A stretch of DNA of 33,774 nt, taken from contig JAWLBW010000009.1 of assembly GCA_041687475.1 (NCBI GenBank), positions 1 to 33,774 of the forward strand, written 5' to 3'. This document shows positions 26,728-33,774 of the stretch, in pieces; the first letter of the stretch is position 1; each line of letters opens with the position of its first letter. This DNA is from JAWLBW01 sp041687475. GTDB lineage: Bacteria > J088 > JAWLBW01. Position numbers and translations under genes: made by a program. The notes under the pieces were generated by a model. The model worked only from the letters and a program-made list of their open reading frames with translations, was not told the DNA's origin and did no database searches.

Positions 26728-26729
26728 GT

Positions 26730-26825
26730 GCTGGAAACGGGATGTCTGCGCTTCCCCCGACGCTTATTCTCTTCTTATTCATTGCGTCCGGTCTGCCCGG
26801 TAGCTGAAAAGGCGACCGTGCAACA
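26730..26825. repeat. Unrecognised ~95-bp element, copy B
   Basis: Diverged direct repeat of 26593-26687. The stem is GGTC-t-GCC (26790-26797) with GGCGACC (26811-26817), one bulged T, around the loop CGGTAGCTGAAAA, identical to copy A except for one extra A. Confidence 0.75.
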
Positions 26826-26849
26826 TCCCTCGTCGAACCCGGGACAGGA

Positions 26850-26940
26850 CTTCCGGCCACAGGCCACAGGTCACTACCGTGCATCCGTGCTGCACGGAAC
26901 CTCTCACCTTTCACGTATCACCCGGTTCCGCCCGTGCCGC
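26850..26940. repeat. Dispersed repeat, copy 2, with heptamer arrays
   Basis: GGCCACA-GGCCACA-GGTCACT (26855-26875), CCGTGCtGCACGG, then ACCTCTC-ACCTTTC-ACGTATC (26899-26919). Related to 24386-24479. Its last unit supplies the stop codon of the GH15 gene. Confidence 0.75.
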
Positions 26941-28777
26941 CGCGTAACCGTGCCGCACGTGTCGCCCGTCGAATGGCGTTGCCGCCGGCGATCACGCCGA
27001 CGTGGCTGAAAGCCTGGGGAAAATTGCCCAGGAAGTCGCCGGTCGTGGGGTCGATCTCTTCGGCCAGTAGACCTACGTGATTGGCCCGGCCGCAAAGGTC
27101 GTCGTACAGAACGGTTGCTTCCTCGACGCGGCCCTGCATGGCCAGATTCTCGACCATCCAGAAGCTGCAGAGTAGAAACGCACCTTCGTCGCCGGGCAGG
27201 CCGTCGGGCGCTTTGTCGGGGTGATAGCGATAGAGCAGGCCGTTGCCGGCGTTCAACCGCTCGGCAATGGCGTTGGTGGTGGCAATCATGCGGGGGTGAT
27301 TGGCGTCGATGACCTTGCGCATGGGCAGGGCAAGCACGCTGGCGTCGAGTTCGTGGCCGCCGAACTGTTGGGTAAGCGCGCCGATGTTGTCGTTCCAGGC
27401 GTTGTCGGCAATGGCCTGGCGAATGAGGCCGGATTCCCGCTTCCACCCGTCGATGTCGCCGGGCAGGTCGAAGCGTTCGGCAAGCAGTACGCCGCGATCG
27501 AGGGCCACCTGGCACAGGGCGGCCGAGTAGGTGAACACGCGGCCGGGCGAGCGTACCTCCCAGATGCCCGCGTCGGGTGTGCGCCATGCGCGTCGTGCCC
27601 CTTCTACATAGGAAGCCAGCCTGCGCCAGAGCCAGCTGTCGAGGTTTTCGCCGTCTCGTGCCCACTGCCAGGCGCAGTCGAGAATTTCGCCGTAGAGGTC
27701 GTGCTGCACTTGCTCGAAGGCGCCGTTTCCGAAGCGTACCGGCGCCGAGTCGCGGTAGCCTCGCAACCGATATTCGGTGCGCTCGACAGGAATGGGTTCG
27801 CCCAGCACGGTGTACATGACGTGGGGCCGTTCCTGGTGCTCGGCCACGTCGAGTACCCAGGCCAGAAAGGCTTCGGCTTCGGTCGACATGCCGATGTTGC
27901 GAAAGGCGTATACGGAGAAGGCGGCGTCCCGAATCCACGTATACCGATAGTCCCAATTGCGCACGCCGCCGATGGCTTCGGGTAGCGACGTGGTGGGGGC
28001 CGCTATCAGGGCGCCGTTTTCGAAATAGTCGAGCAGCTTGAGCGTGATGGCCGAGCGGCGCACCAGCGCCTCTTGCGGTCCGTCGTAGTGATATTGCCGC
28101 AGCCAGTCGTGCCAGCGGCGTCGGGTCTGGTCGAGCAGCTCGCCGGCCGATGGCGGTCGTATGCGGTGCCTGAACGTTCCCCACGACAGTATGAGTTCGA
28201 GACGCTGACCCGGGCTGAGGTCGTAGGCGGCGTGCGTGCCCTGCAGGGGTTGGTTGCTCCATAACTGCAATTCAATGTCGCTGCGCTCGCGCAGGCGCAG
28301 GTACAGGCCACCGCTGCGTTCACGGGTTTCGGCGCCGCCGAAGGGGGCAATCTCTATCCGTACCGAGGGCGTTCCGTCAAGCACTTCGACCTGGCGCACC
28401 AGTTCGGAGCGGCCGGCCGGCATGTCTTCCGACAGGTTCACGCCACTGCGGAAGACGAGGGCGTCGGTAATGCGAATGGTGCCGGCGTCGCCCCGCAGTT
28501 CGGTAACGAGAACGGCGGTGTCGTTCTCATAATACTGCCTGGCTTCACGCACGTCGCGCAGGGTGACGGAAAAGTGCCCGCCGCGCTCACGATCGAGCAG
28601 CGAGGCGAAAACCGGCGGCGCATCGAAACGGGGCACGCACATCCACGACAGGGTGCCGTCGATGCCGACCAGGGCGGCCGTCGAGCCGTCGCCGATCATG
28701 GCGTGATCCTGAATCGGCAGATAGCCGTCTCTTCGTACCAGGGGGCGAAACGTCGGTTGCACTTCCATAGAATACAT
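26918..28777 (-). CDS. Glycoside hydrolase family 15 protein (glucoamylase/trehalase-like)
   Basis: 619 aa. N-terminal beta-sandwich (residues about 15-235): GYLPIQDHAMIGDGSTAALV, GTLSWMCVPRFDAPPVFASL. C-terminal (alpha/alpha)6 catalytic domain (about 240-600): TTSLPEAIGGVRNWDYRYTW, IRDAAFSVYAFRNIGM, GYRDSAPVRFGNGAFEQVQH, DAGIWEVR with a catalytic-acid glutamate, and LLAEEIDPTTGDFLGNFPQA with the second catalytic glutamate. The family hydrolyses alpha-glucosidic bonds with inversion; bacterial members of this type act on maltooligosaccharides or trehalose. No signal peptide, so cytoplasmic. The start is uncertain (ATG 28777, ATG 28768 or GTG 28762). The final GGTGGTG residues are encoded beside a repeat array. 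Confidence 0.92.
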   Translation of the reverse strand: MYSMEVQPTFRPLVRRDGYLPIQDHAMIGDGSTAALVGIDGTLSWMCVPRFDAPPVFASLLDRERGGHFSVTLRDVREARQYYENDTAVLVTELRGDAGTIRITDALVFRSGVNLSEDMPAGRSELVRQVEVLDGTPSVRIEIAPFGGAETRERSGGLYLRLRERSDIELQLWSNQPLQGTHAAYDLSPGQRLELILSWGTFRHRIRPPSAGELLDQTRRRWHDWLRQYHYDGPQEALVRRSAITLKLLDYFENGALIAAPTTSLPEAIGGVRNWDYRYTWIRDAAFSVYAFRNIGMSTEAEAFLAWVLDVAEHQERPHVMYTVLGEPIPVERTEYRLRGYRDSAPVRFGNGAFEQVQHDLYGEILDCAWQWARDGENLDSWLWRRLASYVEGARRAWRTPDAGIWEVRSPGRVFTYSAALCQVALDRGVLLAERFDLPGDIDGWKRESGLIRQAIADNAWNDNIGALTQQFGGHELDASVLALPMRKVIDANHPRMIATTNAIAERLNAGNGLLYRYHPDKAPDGLPGDEGAFLLCSFWMVENLAMQGRVEEATVLYDDLCGRANHVGLLAEEIDPTTGDFLGNFPQAFSHVGVIAGGNAIRRATRAARLRGGTGGTG

Positions 28778-28964
28778 CAGCCGGAGGGACGTTTCCGGTT
28801 CAGGGGTAAAGGGCGATCAGTGTAACGCGTGAACGCGCCTCGATGCCAAGGCCGGGGGCCTGCGCCGGGCGAGCCCCCCGGGGGTAGATGTGCAAGTGTG
28901 CGAGGGAATATGGGACAGTCGTTGGTGCCTGTCGCCGCAGCGCCTGCCGTGTATGATGGTACGC

Positions 28965-29507
28965 ATGGCACGACCCCGAAAGATCGAAATCACCGCCCGA
29001 CAAATGGCCGACCCCTGTGACGGATGTGGGGTTGCCGAGGGGCGGCCGTCGCTCTGCTGCCAGGAGTTCGTGATCGAAACGCCCTGCGAGCCCTCGGATG
29101 CCTCACGGGTGAACCTGGGCATGCTGCACTGGTATCTGGTACGCGGTTTCCGCCTCGGGTGGCGTGTCGAAGCGCGCTTTGACGACGAGGTGCCCAGCGT
29201 GAACGTGAGCTGTTGGGAAGTGCTGATTCCGCAACCCTGTCCCATGCTCGACGGCAACCGTTGTTCGATATACGACCGTCGCCCTTCGATCTGTCGTGAG
29301 TACCCGCCCTTTCCGGCGGTGCGGGCCGACAACCGGTATATGGCCGTGAGCGGGTGTGAGAGGTACCAGCCCCGCCCACCGGTGTCGGCCTCGTTTTCGG
29401 AACCCGATGCGCTGGCGGCAGCGTTGACCGACTGGTTCGGATACAGTCCCGAACGCCATGTCAGATACGTTCCCGATATGCGACGAGTGCGCGTCGTCGG
29501 CGACTGA
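28965..29507 (+). CDS. YkgJ-family cysteine-cluster protein
   Basis: 180 aa from the ATG at 28965; ATGs at 28953 and 28956 are in the same frame. Cysteine pattern ADPCDGCGVAEGRPSLCCQE (residues about 14-33), a lone Cys in SVNVSCWEVLIPQPCPMLDG, then NRCSIYDRRPSICREYPPFP and SGCERYQP. This is the zinc- or iron-binding cluster of the YkgJ/UPF0153 group, whose role is not known; the cysteines presumably hold a metal. TATGAT (28952-28957) lies 7 nt before the ATG and no ribosome site is visible. It diverges from the GH15 gene. Confidence 0.87.
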   Translation: MARPRKIEITARQMADPCDGCGVAEGRPSLCCQEFVIETPCEPSDASRVNLGMLHWYLVRGFRLGWRVEARFDDEVPSVNVSCWEVLIPQPCPMLDGNRCSIYDRRPSICREYPPFPAVRADNRYMAVSGCERYQPRPPVSASFSEPDALAAALTDWFGYSPERHVRYVPDMRRVRVVGD

Positions 29508-29682
29508 GCGACACCGATTCTTCATGATTCACAATTCCCCCAAACAACCGCGCAGAGCTTCTACGACTGGTGGAAAACTCACGCAGGGAGAGATCCGGTA
29601 CCGAAAGGACGCTGATTCGGGGGGAACCGTGGGATTGGGCCTGTTCGTGGCGTGAAAGGTGCCCAAAGCCACGAAACCCCGT

Positions 29683-29705
29683 TGTCAAACCGTTTGACAT
29701 TTTTT
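29683..29705 (+). terminator. Terminator-like hairpin with TGTCAAA/TTTGACA dyad, first copy
   Basis: TGTCAAA-ccg-TTTGACA (29683-29699) followed by six T. The identical 17-bp dyad is repeated at 29731-29747. It may end the YkgJ transcript or be a protein-binding site. Confidence 0.6.
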
Positions 29706-29731
29706 CTAAAGGTGGCACCTTTAGGTTTTTT
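29706..29731 (+). terminator. Terminator-like hairpin CTAAAGGTG/CACCTTTAG
   Basis: Perfect 9-bp stem with a single-base centre (29706-29724), then G and six T. The stem is too tight for an RNA hairpin without opening a few pairs, so it may work as a DNA palindrome. Confidence 0.55.
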
Positions 29732-29747
29732 GTCAAACCGTTTGACA
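29731..29747. repeat. TGTCAAA/TTTGACA dyad, second copy
   Basis: Exact repeat of 29683-29699. Centre-to-centre distance is 48 bp. Confidence 0.8.
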
Positions 29748-29818
29748 AGGCAAAAAGGCGCTTTTCCGACGTCCGGCGCAGGGAAATGATAGAAAAGCGC
29801 TCCCCGAACTTTCGCTGC

Positions 29819-29995
29819 CCCCCCACACCACCCATTCCCCAAACCACCCGCTCCGCGCCGCGTTCCGAGTTACGCCCTCCGCGTTTCCCGATCCGAGTTT
29901 TGCGTTCCGCGCTCCGCGTTCCGCGTTCCGCGTTCCGCGTTCCGCGTTTCCTCTCCCCTTCGCCGGTTCGCCCCCTCTCCCCATCGGCTTCTGCC
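29819..29995. repeat. Heptamer minisatellite, core unit GCGTTCC
   Basis: Core: GCGTTCC (29902-29908), GCGCTCC, then four perfect GCGTTCC units through 29943, and GCGTTTCC. Upstream the period continues with degenerate units (GTTCCGA, GTTACGC, CCTCCGC, GATCCGA) and before that CCACACC-like units; downstream it fades through CTCTCCC-type units. Confidence 0.9.
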
Positions 29996-30016
29996 TCGGT
30001 TACCCGCCCAAACCCT

Positions 30017-30046
30017 TTGCGTTTCCCTGCTACGGAACGATAAAAT
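30017..30046 (+). promoter_or_regulatory. Candidate promoter of the lipoprotein gene
   Basis: TTGCGT (30017-30022), 18-bp spacer, TAAAAT (30041-30046); leader of about 107 nt. Confidence 0.45.
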
Positions 30047-30160
30047 AACGAGCCGGGAAAACGACGTTCTATTTGTCGAGCGCCTACCTTGTGAGCGCTC
30101 CGTCGTCCGGCACGGGCATACCGACCCATCAGTTCAGACGTTTGCATCGCAGGTAGGTGT

Positions 30161-31639
30161 ATGGTTATGAAGGCAGGAAAATGGTTCGGCCTCGTCACGC
30201 TGCTCGCCGTATTCGGCATGGGCTGCGCCGCCGAGACCTCGATCGACGATAAACTCACGCAGGCCGACGCCTATCTCAGCGAGCACCCCACCGAGCCTGG
30301 TTATCGGGCGGTGGCGCATCAGTTGTACAGCGAAGTGCTTGCAGATGCCGATAGCCGCGATTTCAAGGTGCGCGCGCACTTTGGTCTGGGCATGATCGGT
30401 TTCATCGACCTCATCCAGGGGGTGCCCCAGCTGGTCGCCGGTCTGGGCGGCAGCGACGACGAAGAAGGCGGCACCGCGCTGCCCCCGGCGGCCGAGCTGA
30501 CCGAGACCATCGACATTCTGCTTCACGAGGTGCTCGAAACCGGCATCGCCGATCACTTTGGTGAAGTGCTCAAGGAAGACGACTTCGCCTTCACTTTCAG
30601 CAACTTCGTCTTTCCGGCCACCGACCCCGCGAGCCAGGATATCGTGCTGAACGGCGAGTGGGACATGACCGAAATCGGCGGCATTTACGGCGCCATTCAA
30701 GTCGTGCTTGCCTTGGAAGAGCTCGTTTACGCTTACGACGGCGTGGTCGAAACGGCCATCGGCGCGCTTCTTTCGGGTGGAGAAATTCCGGCCCTGCCTG
30801 AAAACCTCGACGAGGCGCCCGCCTGGCTGACCGAGACCGCCGTGGCCCTTGGCCTCGACCCGCTACCCTGGCTCGACCCCGCGTTCGGCAAGACCGACGC
30901 TGCCCGTCTGATACCGGTGCGGGCGCGTCTGGCCGACGGATTCGGCGCACTGGCCGACGCCATGCAGTACCTCTATGACGAGCAGGATGATCAGGAAGAA
31001 AACCTGTTGCCTAAGTCGAACCCGGTCGGCAGGCTTCTGAGAATTCTGGTCGGTATCGACATGCTTGTCGAAAACGCCATTGGCGGGTTGGTCAAGACGG
31101 ATGGCCTTCAGGCACTTTTTGAAGGCTTGGAAGAGAGTGTTCGCGATGACTCCGTTGCCTTTGCGGCCCCTGACTGGGTGTGGAGTCTACTTGATCTGGT
31201 CATCGGATTTTCCGACTTCGAGGGAGCATCGGATCCTATCTCCCTGGGCATTCCGGGCGTGAATCTGAGCAGTCTCTTCGTAGCCGACACGCACATCGCC
31301 GACCTGAAGGCCGTACTTCCGGCCTTCGACACGGAGGGTATGTTCGTTTACGCTTCGGAAGCGACCGACGACACCGACCGCGCCCAGACGGTACCGAGCG
31401 GGCTGCATGCGCTTTTCGCCGACATTGAAGGGCGTGTCGATCCGGCCAACGGCGTGGTCGACCCGCTGTACCTGTTCTTCAACGATGCCTCGTTCAATGG
31501 TCTGCTGGTTCCCCTGGAAGCATCGAGCGAGACGACAGGGCCTGATTACGTCGCCGACATGGACGGAAGCTATGAAAATGGCGACATCATGAAGCTGGTA
31601 TCGAATCTTATCGAGATCGTTTCGTCCATATCATTGTAG
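30161..31639 (+). CDS. Large lipoprotein of unknown function
   Basis: 492 aa. Signal KWFGLVTLLAVFGMGC gives a lipobox-like GMGC with Cys at about residue 22. The mature part opens with a helical TPR-like region (DDKLTQADAYLSEHPTEPGY, AHQLYSEVLADADSRDFKVR, AHFGLGMIGFIDLIQGVPQL), then long helix-rich segments with no known motif (LTETIDILLHEVLETGIADH; NPVGRLLRILVGIDMLVENA). Acidic overall. I do not recognise the family. A purine-rich AGGTAGGT precedes the ATG; a second ATG lies two codons in. It stands alone between two terminator-bounded regions. Probably anchored in the outer membrane facing the periplasm or the surface. Confidence 0.8.
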   Translation: MVMKAGKWFGLVTLLAVFGMGCAAETSIDDKLTQADAYLSEHPTEPGYRAVAHQLYSEVLADADSRDFKVRAHFGLGMIGFIDLIQGVPQLVAGLGGSDDEEGGTALPPAAELTETIDILLHEVLETGIADHFGEVLKEDDFAFTFSNFVFPATDPASQDIVLNGEWDMTEIGGIYGAIQVVLALEELVYAYDGVVETAIGALLSGGEIPALPENLDEAPAWLTETAVALGLDPLPWLDPAFGKTDAARLIPVRARLADGFGALADAMQYLYDEQDDQEENLLPKSNPVGRLLRILVGIDMLVENAIGGLVKTDGLQALFEGLEESVRDDSVAFAAPDWVWSLLDLVIGFSDFEGASDPISLGIPGVNLSSLFVADTHIADLKAVLPAFDTEGMFVYASEATDDTDRAQTVPSGLHALFADIEGRVDPANGVVDPLYLFFNDASFNGLLVPLEASSETTGPDYVADMDGSYENGDIMKLVSNLIEIVSSISL

Positions 31640-31683
31640 GAAGCTGTGGGGCGGCTTGCCGCCCGGCATCCTGGTGTTTTGGC

Positions 31684-31720
31684 AACGGCCATCCGGTTCT
31701 CCGGGTGGCCGTTTCTTTTT
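31684..31720 (+). terminator. Rho-independent terminator after the lipoprotein gene
   Basis: AACGGCCATCCGG pairs with CCGGGTGGCCGTT (one G-T pair) around a TTCT loop, followed by TCTTTTT. Confidence 0.88.
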
Positions 31721-31927
31721 GTGGGCATGCTTCTACCTGACGGTGGCCCCGTCCATTTGTCACACCGTCCACCTCGCCCACAGCGTCCACTCCGAAACCC
31801 TGCTGCCCTGCATGACGCCTCGGTTGAGGTTCGTCGCGGCAAGCAGCGAAGGAAAAAGCCCCGGTGCTTCCACCCATGTCCGAAGTCGGCTATTCTGGGG
31901 GAAATTTCGCATGATCCGGAGGTTCCC

Positions 31928-32716
31928 ATGGCGCATGCACCCGATGAACCGGGTACCGTATCCTGGGTGGAATTGGGCACGCATCATCTGCCCGATGCCG
32001 CAGATTTTTACGCTTCGCTGTTCGGATGGGCGGTCGAGGAGCTGCCGCCCGGGCAACAGGACTTGTACACCATTTTCAACATCGGCGGCGGAAGCGCCGC
32101 CGGAATGTACGAGCAGTCGACCGAGGAACGCGAGCAGGCCCGTGCCCCCCTTTGGGTTACGTATTTCGCCGTGGCCGATATCGACGACGCAGTGCAGCGG
32201 GTGCAGTCGTTGGGCGGTCGGGTCGAGGTCTGGCCCACGGAAATGCCCGAGTTGGGCAAGTGGGCCCTTGTGTCCGACCCTTCGGGCGCGGTGTTTGCCC
32301 TCTGGCAGTCGTACGGTCACGGTACCAGGGCGCCCGAGGGGCAGGCGGGTACCTTCGCCTGGGCCGAACTCGAGACCGATCAACCCGACAAGGCGCGCAT
32401 GTTTTACACGCAATTGTTCGGTTGGGAAGCGCAGACCGGCGATACGTCCGAGGGCATACCCTACACCAGCTTCTGGGAAAATGGGCGCATGGTGGCCGGC
32501 ATGATGCCCATTCAGCAGAGTTGGGGTAATGTGCAGCCCGGCTGGCTGGTTTACTTTCACACCCACGACGCCGATGCCGGGGTGAGTGCGGCTACGGATA
32601 TGGGGGGAAAGGTGCTGCAGGAGCCCCGCGACATACCGGGGGTGGGGCGTTTCTCCATTCTTCGCGACCCGCAGGGGGCCCTGTTCGCCATCATTCGCCG
32701 GGCCGGCGCGGCCTGA
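31928..32716 (+). CDS. Tandem VOC (glyoxalase/bleomycin resistance-like) domain protein
   Basis: 262 aa from the ATG at 31928, which has GGAGG 7 nt upstream; the frame is open for 94 more codons upstream without support. Two vicinal-oxygen-chelate domains: residues about 9-128 (VSWVELGTHHLPDAADFYAS, LFGW, YFAVADIDDAVQRVQSLGG, LVSDPSGAVFALWQ) and about 137-260 (FAWAELETDQPDKARMFYTQ, LFGW, YFHTHDADAGVSAATDMGG, ILRDPQGALFAIIR). Such double-domain proteins resemble glyoxalase-like and antibiotic-sequestering proteins; metal ligands are incomplete, so enzyme activity is uncertain. It converges with the LysR gene, 52 bp away. Confidence 0.92.
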   Translation: MAHAPDEPGTVSWVELGTHHLPDAADFYASLFGWAVEELPPGQQDLYTIFNIGGGSAAGMYEQSTEEREQARAPLWVTYFAVADIDDAVQRVQSLGGRVEVWPTEMPELGKWALVSDPSGAVFALWQSYGHGTRAPEGQAGTFAWAELETDQPDKARMFYTQLFGWEAQTGDTSEGIPYTSFWENGRMVAGMMPIQQSWGNVQPGWLVYFHTHDADAGVSAATDMGGKVLQEPRDIPGVGRFSILRDPQGALFAIIRRAGAA

Positions 32717-32768
32717 CTGACTTCGTTCCCCAAGGGGGAATTCGGGGACATGCCGATTGCGTCTCGGC

Positions 32769-33659
32769 TCACTGCCGGGTGGCTTGGCCCCAGCTCGCTC
32801 GCGCGCAGGCAACGGTGGCGTGAATGACCGGATCGTCTTCGCGCGAACGCAGACAGGCAAGCCCGAGCCATGTTCGGCTGCGGTAGTGGGGGTAAACCGC
32901 GAAATCGCCCCGCCGTTCGCCCTCGCGCGCCATGTCCGAGCGCATGAGCGAAAGCCCCATGCCGCCGGCCACCAAGGCCATGAGGGTATTCTCGCCGTCG
33001 GCGGTAACCGGTGTACGGGGCTCGATACCCTTCTCCCGCCAGAGGCGGGCGGTCATGTCGTGGTAGGCGCAGTCTTCGCGGGTGCGTACCCAATTCATCG
33101 CGCCAAGGGCAGGCCAGTCGGCATCTGCGATACGCTCATGCCAGGAACTCGGCGCGACGAGCATCATGTCGAATTCGCCAAGGCGGTGAAAGCGATAGCG
33201 GCTCTCGTCGACATGGCCCTCGACATAGGCCACGTCGAGCGCGTCTTGGTCGAGCATGCGAAGTGCGTGACCGGTAATGGCGTCTATGACCTGTACTTCG
33301 AGGGCGGGGTGGCTTTCGGAAACGAGGCCGAGAATCGTGCTGAGACGAAGGCGGTCGGGGTCGCCGTTGATACCGAATCTTACGCGCCCGCTGAGCACAT
33401 TCTTGTACCCGAGTGCCTCCTGCGATAGCAACCGCGCGCCTTCGAGCACCTGTTCGGCGCGCGCGAGAAGGCCCGCGCCGGCATGGGTAAGCTCCATGCC
33501 TTTCGGCGTTCGCGCAAAGAGACGAACCCCGAGTTCACCTTCGAGTGCCTTGAGGTGGGCGCTGACGGCAGGCTGACTGGTAAACAGGCGTTCGGCGGCC
33601 CTGCGCACATTGCCTTCGCGCGCGACCGTGACGAACGATCGTAGCTGATAGAGTTCCAT
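32769..33659 (-). CDS. LysR-family transcriptional regulator
   Basis: 296 aa. N-terminal winged helix: MELYQLRSFVTVAREGNVRR, AAERLFTSQPAVSAHLKALE, GELGVRLFARTPKGMELTHA. Effector-binding domain from about residue 92 (VRFGINGDPDRLRLSTILGL, LDVAYVEGHVDESRYRFHRL, GGMGLSLMRSDMAREGERRG). A purine-rich GGGGAGAGCGGG precedes the ATG. LysR regulators usually control a divergent neighbour; upstream of this gene (beyond 33659) the window ends within 115 bp, so its target probably lies outside. TACAAT on the minus strand, 18 nt before the purine-rich site, may be its -10 element. Confidence 0.95.
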   Translation of the reverse strand: MELYQLRSFVTVAREGNVRRAAERLFTSQPAVSAHLKALEGELGVRLFARTPKGMELTHAGAGLLARAEQVLEGARLLSQEALGYKNVLSGRVRFGINGDPDRLRLSTILGLVSESHPALEVQVIDAITGHALRMLDQDALDVAYVEGHVDESRYRFHRLGEFDMMLVAPSSWHERIADADWPALGAMNWVRTREDCAYHDMTARLWREKGIEPRTPVTADGENTLMALVAGGMGLSLMRSDMAREGERRGDFAVYPHYRSRTWLGLACLRSREDDPVIHATVACARASWGQATRQ

Positions 33660-33774
33660 CCCGCTCTCCCCGCTTCATTGTAACAGCCCCGTGGTTGCGA
33701 GGGCCTATCGGGAAACCTGATGCCCCACCCTCGATCTTATGATTGGACGCGGTCGCCTGCCTCTTCTACGCTTT

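Larger units (their letters stand above)
26475..26917. repeat. Gene-free stretch with tandem stem-loop element and heptamer arrays
   Basis: 443 bp between sspB and the GH15 gene, both on the minus strand. The first part holds the sspB start signals. Then come two diverged copies of a ~95-bp element (separate entries) with an octamer tract between them, and the second copy of the dispersed repeat seen at 24386. A 118-codon frame through the region is judged to be noncoding. Confidence 0.7.
29508..30160. repeat. Long gene-free stretch: stem-loop row, then heptamer minisatellite
   Basis: 653 bp. 29508-29640 shows nothing I can name. 29644-29765 is a row of stem-loops (separate entries). About 29819-29995 is heptamer-periodic throughout. 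The last ~100 bp contain a candidate promoter for the lipoprotein at 30161. Minus-strand frames through the repeat are open only because the heptamer lacks stops. Confidence 0.7.

Noticed and set aside
26558..26914. 118-codon minus-strand frame with a repeated RSPFQLPGRPDA phrase
   Set aside because: The phrase comes from the two copies of the noncoding 95-bp element; the shared frame is a result of copy spacing, and no ribosome site or homology supports it.
29819..29995. CRISPR array
   Set aside because: Period is 7 bp without spacers; there are no 25-40 bp repeats and no cas genes.
29461..30258. 265-codon minus-strand frame through the repeat region
   Set aside because: It is open because the GCGTTCC heptamer has no stop in this frame; the product is repetitive (NAERGTR units) and overlaps two supported genes and the stem-loop row.

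Overview
The window is GC-rich, densely coding chromosomal DNA, most likely from a gammaproteobacterium or a close relative. The best lineage clue is SspB (25986-26474, minus), which carries a canonical ClpX-binding tail and is a beta/gamma-proteobacterial protein. Consistent with this are an ArsR-methyltransferase regulator of the proteobacterial SahR type beside metK and ahcY, an NDH-2 of proteobacterial type and lipoprotein signal peptides. I cannot name a genus. I saw no tRNA, rRNA, CRISPR array, transposase or phage gene.

Layout. 1-2.6 kb: an SRPBCC membrane-anchored protein, a small unknown protein, and on the minus strand a type II NADH dehydrogenase whose frame is cut by one in-frame TAA. 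2.9-5.7 kb: a probable operon of a flavin-binding stress-type protein, LigD (phosphoesterase plus ligase, no polymerase) and Ku, which form a two-gene NHEJ system. 5.9-7.0 kb: a STAS-like protein and a Nudix hydrolase. 7.2-9.4 kb: a degenerate RsbT-like ATPase (minus) facing away from two paralogous lipoproteins, the first with thrombospondin type 3 calcium repeats. 9.5-10.9 kb: a DCC-family thiol protein translationally coupled to a metallo-beta-lactamase-fold hydrolase. 11.0-11.9 kb: repeat-rich DNA around a PDZ/GspC-like ORF. 12.0-16.9 kb, minus strand: 3-hydroxyacyl-CoA dehydrogenase, ACT-malic enzyme, ferredoxin-NADP reductase and an O-antigen ligase-like membrane protein. 17.1-19.8 kb: RlmI-like methyltransferase (minus), an SDR dehydrogenase and a V4R-like protein. 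20.0-23.9 kb: the activated-methyl cycle block metK - sahR-like regulator - ahcY. 24.0-25.9 kb: a solitary DinJ/RelB antitoxin, a shikimate kinase-like protein and a complete RHH-GNAT toxin-antitoxin pair. 26.0-28.8 kb, minus: sspB and a GH15 glucoamylase-like enzyme. 28.9-33.7 kb: a YkgJ-type cysteine-cluster protein, a long noncoding stretch with hairpins and tandem repeats, a large lipoprotein, a double VOC-domain protein and a LysR regulator.

How genes work together. MetK makes SAM; AhcY removes the SAH left by methyltransferases; the regulator between them has an N-terminal ArsR helix-turn-helix and a C-terminal methyltransferase-type SAM/SAH pocket, so it probably senses SAH and controls itself and ahcY through the ATCCG-N6-CGGAT dyad at its start. 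Ku and LigD would join DNA ends. Malic enzyme and ferredoxin-NADP reductase, 10 bp apart, look like a reductant-balancing unit.

The most unusual features are outside the genes. At least eight intergenic sites carry degenerate arrays with a 7-bp period but different unit sequences. Two diverged copies of an unrecognised ~95-bp element keep an identical loop on a conserved stem. A row of four stem-loops includes two identical TGTCAAA/TTTGACA dyads. A 23-bp perfect inverted repeat lies between metK and the regulator. About nine genes have a -10-like hexamer 5-7 nt before the start codon, mostly without a Shine-Dalgarno, suggesting frequent leaderless mRNAs. These are readings by eye; none has been tested by a search or experiment.
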